DNA of 64,000 nucleotides from Azospirillum oryzae. Lineage in GTDB: Bacteria > Pseudomonadota > Alphaproteobacteria > Azospirillales > Azospirillaceae. Numbering within the stretch: the stretch's first letter is position 1; each line of letters starts with the position of its first letter. The position numbers and the translations under genes were made by a program. The stretch spans positions 124,001 through 188,000 of the forward strand of contig NZ_VTTM01000009.1 in the NCBI RefSeq assembly GCF_008364795.1, written 5' to 3'. The notes under the pieces were generated by a model. That model did no database searches. It saw nothing but the letters and a program-made list of their open reading frames with translations, and had not been told where the DNA came from. Positions 59,229-64,000 of this stretch are shown piece by piece.

Positions 59229-61880
59229 ATGACCATTGCCGCCCCCGCCGTCCCACAGTCTGGCGCAGTCAGAACCGGGCGCCGTCTCGGCGTGCGGGCC
59301 AAGCTGATGCTGTCCTTCGCCGGCATGGCGGCGATGACGGTGGCGGCGAGCGCCGTCGGCCTGATGTCCTTCTCCGCGGTGGAACGGCCGATGACGCAGA
59401 TCGCCGACACCAGCCTGCCGGAGATGGAGCTGGCGACCCGGCTGGCCGGCGAAAGCGGCGCCATCGCCTCGGCCGCCCCCATGCTGGACGGCGCCGCCAG
59501 CCAGGAGGAGCGGGAGCGCATCCGGGAGGAGGCGAAGGAACGCGCCCGCGGCTTCCTGTCGCTGGTCGACGAGCTGGCCGGACGCCGACCGCAGGACCCG
59601 CTGCTGACGGAGGTGCGCGAGACCGGCAACGCGCTGATCGCCACGCTGGACGGCATCAACGACGGCGTGGCGCGGCGGCTGTCCGTGCATGACCGGCGCG
59701 AGGCCGCGTCCACCCGGCTGGCCCAGAGCTATGACGGCTTCCTCAAGACACTGGCCCCGCTGGTCGATGGCGCCGGGGAGGCCTTGCAGCAGAAGGGCAT
59801 GGCGCTGGACGGAGGCATCGACCGCGACATGGGGACGCTGTCGGACGCCGTGCGGTCGATGATCGCGCTCTATGACCTGCGCAGCGGCATCGCCGGCGCG
59901 CTCGACGCCATGAACCGCTCCGGCACGGCACAGGACGCCAAGACCATCGGCGAGCTGCAGCAATCCTATCTGGAGGCGTCGTCGCAGGTGACCGCCACGC
60001 TCGGCACGCTGGGCGACCGCCTGGCCCCCGACAGCGCCGGCAGGATCGATGCGCTGTTCCTGTTCGGCTATGGCAAGGACAATGTCTTCGACCTCCGCCG
60101 CGCCGCGCTGGACGGCACCGGGAACGCCACTGGGAACGCCACTGGGAACAGCGCCGGGGTGGTCGATCGCCGGCTGGCCGAGCGGCTGACCGCCGCCAGG
60201 ACGCAGGCCGCCCAGCTGCTCGACGGGCTAAAGGCGCCGCTGCGCAAGGTGCAGAGCGACATCAAGCGCGCCAACTTCGACATCCGTTCCCAGGTGCAGG
60301 GGGCGGTGCAGGACCTGCTCGGCAGCGGGCTGGAGCGCTTCCGCACGAATTTGGAACTGTCGACCTACGGCACCGCCCTGACCGGCGCGCTGAACGAGGC
60401 GGCGCAGGCCCCGGACGCCGCCCGCCTGGACCTTCTGGAAAAGCGCTTCACCGCCGCGTCCTCGTCGCTCTATGAGCGCATCGGCACCCTGCGCGGCCAG
60501 TCCGGCGACAATGCCGCCGGCACCGAGGTGCTGACGGCGCTGGCAAAGGCGCTGATCGGCTTCGGCCGCGGTGAGGAAGGGGTGATCGCCCTGCGCCGCG
60601 CCGAACTGGCGGCGGCGGCCGACACCGAGCGGATGCTGGCCGAGAACCGGCAGCTGGCCCAGCGCTTCGCCGCCACCGTCGACCGCGAGATCGCCGCCAT
60701 GCGGGACCAGGCGAAGGCGGCGGTAACCGGCACCGAAGGCACCATCGCCGCCGGCCGCCACATGCTGATCCTGTTCGCCGTCGGCAGCCTGATCGGCGCC
60801 GCGGCGCTGGCCTGGCTGGTGGTCGGCCGCCACATCGTCGCCCGGCTGAGCGCGCTGTCCGACGCCATGCGGGAGATCGCCGAGGGCCGGCTGGATGCAC
60901 CGATCCCCGCCGCCGGGGCTGACGAGATCGGCGACATGACCCGCGCCCTGATGGTCTTCCGCGACACCGCCAACGAGGCGAACGCCGCCAATGCGCGGGC
61001 GGAGGCCGAACGCGGCCGGGCCGCCGGCGAACGCCGCCGCGCCATGGTCGAGATGGCGGAGAATTTCGAGAGCAGCGTGCGCGGCGTGCTCGGCCGCGTC
61101 GCCCAGGCGGCCGGCGAGATGCAGGACATGGCCGAACGGATGACCCGCAGCGCCGACCTGACCGCCGGCGAGGCGACGACCGCCGCCGGCAGTTCCCAGC
61201 AGGCGGAGGGCAACGTCAAGGCGGTCGCCGCCGCGACGGAGGAGCTGTCGGCCTCGATCCAGGAGATCGGCACCCAGGTCCATGCCTCCAGCCAGATCGC
61301 CCGCAAGGCGGCGGACGAGGCTGAGCGCACCGACCGCACGGTGGAAGGGCTGGCCCAGACCGCCGGCCGCATCGGCGAGGTGGTCGGGCTGATCCAGTCC
61401 ATCGCCGGCCAGACCAACCTGTTGGCGCTGAACGCCACCATCGAGGCGGCACGGGCTGGAGAGGCCGGCAAGGGCTTCGCCGTCGTGGCGAGCGAGGTGA
61501 AGGGCCTCGCCACCCAGACGGCCAAGGCGACGGAGGACATCTCCGCCCAGATCGCCGCCATGCAGTCGGTGACGCAGGAGGCGGTGGACGCCATCCGCTC
61601 CATCGCCGGCACCATCCGCGAGGTGAACGAGATCGCCGCCACCATCGCCGCCGCGGTGGAGCAGCAGAGCGCCGCCACCCGCGAGATCGCCCGCAATGTC
61701 GGCGAGGCGGCGGACAGCACCCAGCATGTGCGTGGCAACATCGACTCGGTCGCCGATGCGGCGCGCGAGTCGGGGGAGTCGGCCAACCGCGTGCTGTCGG
61801 CCTCCTCCACCGTGCAGGAACAGCTGCGGACGCTGGCCGGTCAGGTCGACGGGCTGGTGGAGGAGATGCGGGCGGCCTGA
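59229..61880 (+). CDS. Methyl-accepting chemotaxis protein with large sensor region
   Basis: 883 residues. Membrane helix 1 lies at about 30-50, then a long helical periplasmic region (about 55-510), membrane helix 2 (about 515-535), a HAMP domain (to about 590, with REIAEGRLDAPIPAAGADE) and an MCP signalling domain with hairpin tip AGQTNLLALNATIEAARAG. The sensor region has coiled-coil character (RIREEAKERARGF). A 12-base unit repeated three times encodes GNATGNATGNS. The ligand is unknown. The start at 59229 follows GGGGAAAC; no CZB or PAS domain is present. Confidence 0.92.
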   Translation: MTIAAPAVPQSGAVRTGRRLGVRAKLMLSFAGMAAMTVAASAVGLMSFSAVERPMTQIADTSLPEMELATRLAGESGAIASAAPMLDGAASQEERERIREEAKERARGFLSLVDELAGRRPQDPLLTEVRETGNALIATLDGINDGVARRLSVHDRREAASTRLAQSYDGFLKTLAPLVDGAGEALQQKGMALDGGIDRDMGTLSDAVRSMIALYDLRSGIAGALDAMNRSGTAQDAKTIGELQQSYLEASSQVTATLGTLGDRLAPDSAGRIDALFLFGYGKDNVFDLRRAALDGTGNATGNATGNSAGVVDRRLAERLTAARTQAAQLLDGLKAPLRKVQSDIKRANFDIRSQVQGAVQDLLGSGLERFRTNLELSTYGTALTGALNEAAQAPDAARLDLLEKRFTAASSSLYERIGTLRGQSGDNAAGTEVLTALAKALIGFGRGEEGVIALRRAELAAAADTERMLAENRQLAQRFAATVDREIAAMRDQAKAAVTGTEGTIAAGRHMLILFAVGSLIGAAALAWLVVGRHIVARLSALSDAMREIAEGRLDAPIPAAGADEIGDMTRALMVFRDTANEANAANARAEAERGRAAGERRRAMVEMAENFESSVRGVLGRVAQAAGEMQDMAERMTRSADLTAGEATTAAGSSQQAEGNVKAVAAATEELSASIQEIGTQVHASSQIARKAADEAERTDRTVEGLAQTAGRIGEVVGLIQSIAGQTNLLALNATIEAARAGEAGKGFAVVASEVKGLATQTAKATEDISAQIAAMQSVTQEAVDAIRSIAGTIREVNEIAATIAAAVEQQSAATREIARNVGEAADSTQHVRGNIDSVADAARESGESANRVLSASSTVQEQLRTLAGQVDGLVEEMRAA

Positions 61881-61920
61881 GTCCGGTCCATCGCAGGGAG
61901 ACGGGCCAAATGGAGAAGGA

Positions 61921-62634
61921 TTACGGTCCGTCCGCCAGCTCCCGCAGGGCATCCACGTCGCAGCGGAAACGGTTGGGCCGCAACTCGTCCAGCAGGCCCT
62001 GGCGCTTCAGCTCGGCGACGACGCGGCTGGCGGTCTCGGTGGTAATGCCCAGCACGGCGCCGACATCCTCCCGCCCGAAAAAATCGCATTCGCCCTGGTC
62101 GTCCACCAGGGTCAGGAACAGCCGGGCGACCCGCGCCCTGGCGCTCCCGGTGCCGAGTTCGACCAGAAAGGCGTCGGCCCGCTCCACCGCCTGATGCCAG
62201 CGGCGCATCAGCTGCTGGTGCAGGTGCTGGGTTTCCTCCGACAGGCGCTGGATCACGGCGCGGGGGATGCGGCAGGTCAGGACGGGGTGGATGGCGATGG
62301 CGGTGTGGCGGTAGGGCTCGCCCAGCGCCGCCTCGAGCCCGGCGGTGTCGCCGGTGCGCAGGAGCCGGACGATGCGCTGGCCGCCGTTGGGCAGATACTG
62401 CACCAGCTTCACCAGCCCGCCGCGCACGGTGAAGAGCGCCGCCGGCTCGTCGCCGACATGGTAGAGCGCCGCCCCCGGCGCCACCGTCATCTCGTCGATG
62501 GGCAGGTGGATCAGGTTGAAATCGGATTCGGTCAGATCGGCGAACAGCGCCGATTCCCGGATGCCGCACCCCCGGCAGTTCGCCAGCCCCCGCCATGCCG
62601 CGTTGATGCTGGTCTTCTTCACGCTCATGTCCAT
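61921..62634 (-). CDS. Crp/Fnr-family regulator with partial FNR cysteine set
   Basis: 237 residues. A cyclic-nucleotide-type beta-roll (about 35-125), a dimerisation helix (about 130-160) and a winged helix with recognition motif TTETASRVVAEL (E--SR type, which in FNR reads TTGAT half-sites). Cys20, Cys23 and Cys121 match in position three of the four FNR iron-sulfur ligands, but the residue at the fourth position (29) is Ala. It therefore may bind no cluster or a variant one. The gene ends 40 bases after the convergent chemoreceptor stop. Either ATG 62634 or 62628 may be the start; no ribosome site is evident. Confidence 0.87.
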   Translation of the reverse strand: MDMSVKKTSINAAWRGLANCRGCGIRESALFADLTESDFNLIHLPIDEMTVAPGAALYHVGDEPAALFTVRGGLVKLVQYLPNGGQRIVRLLRTGDTAGLEAALGEPYRHTAIAIHPVLTCRIPRAVIQRLSEETQHLHQQLMRRWHQAVERADAFLVELGTGSARARVARLFLTLVDDQGECDFFGREDVGAVLGITTETASRVVAELKRQGLLDELRPNRFRCDVDALRELADGP

Positions 62635-62743
62635 GGTTGTGCGGGGCGGCGATGCTGTGGGTACGAACGGTGTCCGCCGCGCAGTGTGGCAGCTTTTTGG
62701 ATGGGTTCCAAGTTTCCGGCCAAAGTTTCCAAGGAGGAAAGGG

Positions 62744-64000
62744 TCAGGCCGCGCTTTCCCTCGCCGGCAGGACGTCCCGCACCTCCTCGCGCAGGGTGAC
62801 GGCGCCGTTGGTGCGTTCCAGCACCAGCTTGCGGCCGTGGTGGGCGTCCAGCCCGGCATGGTGGCCGATGGTCAGCAGCGTGGCGTTCGGCAGTTCGCGC
62901 TCCATCAACGTCAGCAGTTCCTCCTCCGCCGGGGGATCGAGGCTGTCGGTGGCGTCCTCCAGGAAGATCCAGTCGGGGCGGCGGATCAGCAGCCGGGCGA
63001 AGCCCAGGCGCTGGCGTTCGGGCACCGACAGCACCTCGTCCCAGCGGTCGAGGCTGTCCAGCCGGTCGACGAGATCGGGCAGCCCGACGCTGACCAGCGC
63101 CGCCGCCGCCTTGTCGTCGGCCACCGACGAGGCCGTGCCGGGATAGGCCAGCACCGCGCGCAGGCTGGCATGCGGCAGATAGGGGCGTTCCGGCATGAAG
63201 AAGACGCGGGTGTGGGCCGGCAGGGTGATCAGCCCGCGGCCCCAGGGCCAGACGCCGGCCACGGCGCGGAACAGGCGAATGGTCGCCGTGGCGTCGCCGC
63301 CGATCAGCACCCGGTCGCCCGGCCGCACCTCCAGATCGAAGGGATGGACCACGGCCGTGCCGTTCGGCTCGTCGATGGCGACGCCGGCGAAGGTCAGGGA
63401 CTTGTGCTCGTCCGCGCGCACGACCTGGATATGGCCGTCGGGCACGTCGCAGACCTCGCGGTCGAGCCGCACCAGCGCGTCGTGCAGGTTCAGCACGCGC
63501 TCCACCGACGCGCGCCATTCGGCGGCGCGCGGCAAATTGTCGATGGGCCAGGACAGGGCGCCCACCGTCTGCTGGAAGGCCTGCGCCGTCTGCATCAGCA
63601 CGCCCAGCGTGATGGCGCCGGTGATGTAGCGGGGGGCGGCGACCAGGATCGGGAAGGCGGCGGACAGCACGGAATAGCTGGCGCTGAACACCATCATGTG
63701 GCTGAGCGCCCTGGTCTGGCCGTTCCAGCCCCGCGTCACCCCGGCGAACAGGCCGGTGAGATGCCCGCGCTCCGCCGATTCCCCGTGCAGCAGCGCGATG
63801 GTCTGGCCGTTCTCGCGGATGCGGGCCAGAGCGAAACGGAAATCGGCCTCGTAGCCCTGGCGCCGGTTGACGGCGTTGACCAGCGGCTGGCCGATCAGCA
63901 TGGCGATGCTGGTGCCCACCACGGCATAGATCAGCGCGACATAGAGCAGATGGCCCGGCACCGACAGCTCGGACCCGAAAACCGTGACGGTCAGGGTGCC
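62744..64000 (-). CDS. SbmA/YddA-type ABC transporter with degenerate ATPase domain, 5' end outside window
   Basis: The C-terminal 418 residues are visible; the gene begins beyond base 64000. The membrane part has the SbmA/BacA-like VPGHLLYVALIYAVVGT, PLVNAVNRRQGYEADFRFAL and QTAQAFQQTVGALSWPIDN. The fused nucleotide-binding domain has lost its key motifs: the P-loop reads GGDATATIR without GK(S/T) (63275-63301), the signature is LSVPERQR (63008-63031), and Walker B reads IFLEDATDSLD. The C-terminal H-loop is intact (TIGHHAGLD). The domain should not hydrolyse ATP normally, so import may run on the proton gradient as in SbmA. It overlaps no gene; the Crp/Fnr start lies 110 bases downstream. 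Confidence 0.88.
   Translation of the reverse strand, partial: GTLTVTVFGSELSVPGHLLYVALIYAVVGTSIAMLIGQPLVNAVNRRQGYEADFRFALARIRENGQTIALLHGESAERGHLTGLFAGVTRGWNGQTRALSHMMVFSASYSVLSAAFPILVAAPRYITGAITLGVLMQTAQAFQQTVGALSWPIDNLPRAAEWRASVERVLNLHDALVRLDREVCDVPDGHIQVVRADEHKSLTFAGVAIDEPNGTAVVHPFDLEVRPGDRVLIGGDATATIRLFRAVAGVWPWGRGLITLPAHTRVFFMPERPYLPHASLRAVLAYPGTASSVADDKAAAALVSVGLPDLVDRLDSLDRWDEVLSVPERQRLGFARLLIRRPDWIFLEDATDSLDPPAEEELLTLMERELPNATLLTIGHHAGLDAHHGRKLVLERTNGAVTLREEVRDVLPARESAA

Overview
The window is GC-rich (roughly two thirds G+C), densely coded and lies inside a bacterial chromosome or chromid. The gene set suggests an alphaproteobacterium of the Rhodospirillales, most like Azospirillum: a DUF2336 protein, several large chemoreceptors (one globin-coupled), a CHASE-GGDEF-EAL protein, a PQQ glucose dehydrogenase, MlaE/MlaF-type transporters, and sites resembling CtrA boxes. 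The genus is inferred from gene content, not from a marker gene. No rRNA, tRNA or CRISPR array was seen.

Layout. 1-7 kb: end of a PAS histidine kinase, a DUF2336 protein, a His-rich unknown protein and a complete Mla-type lipid transport operon (STAS-permease, ATPase, MCE protein, lipoprotein). 7-12 kb: apt, a DoxX protein, an EamA exporter, a hydratase-like enzyme and an M20 deacylase. 11.5-15 kb: an HTH protein divergent from a catB-type acetyltransferase, with two palindromes between them, then an AT-rich islet with two unknown genes. 15-24.6 kb: DUF427, a DnaQ-like exonuclease, a c-di-GMP protein with a translationally coupled partner, a globin/CZB chemoreceptor, a ribose-phosphate pyrophosphokinase paralogue, a membrane protein and CorA. 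24.6-31.7 kb: repeats, a LysM protein, two c-type cytochromes, a LOG-family hydrolase, dnaB and alr. 31.7-33.7 kb: a three-gene cassette around an M91-type metalloprotease, probably a secreted effector. 34-38 kb: a second mlaEF pair, an endonuclease III homologue and small proteins. 38-48 kb: GH1 glucosidase, cobalamin adenosyltransferase, etfBA-hbd, PQQ glucose dehydrogenase, a BON protein and a small gene behind a perfect TTAA-N7-TTAAC site. 48-51 kb: two M20 amidohydrolases, one of them allantoate-amidohydrolase-like.

50.97-58.7 kb holds the most striking system: a six-gene, overlapping minus-strand operon with a carrier protein, an acyl-CoA-dehydrogenase-like flavoprotein, an aminoacyl-tRNA-synthetase-like amino acid:[carrier protein] ligase, a DUF1839 protein, a GH2 glycosidase and a tandem alpha/beta hydrolase with unusual nucleophile positions. 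It reads as a compact pathway that loads an amino acid onto a carrier, oxidises it and passes it on; the product is unknown.

59-64 kb: a large chemoreceptor, a Crp/Fnr regulator that keeps three of the four FNR cluster cysteines, and the C-terminal part of an SbmA/YddA-type ABC protein whose nucleotide-binding domain lacks a recognisable P-loop.
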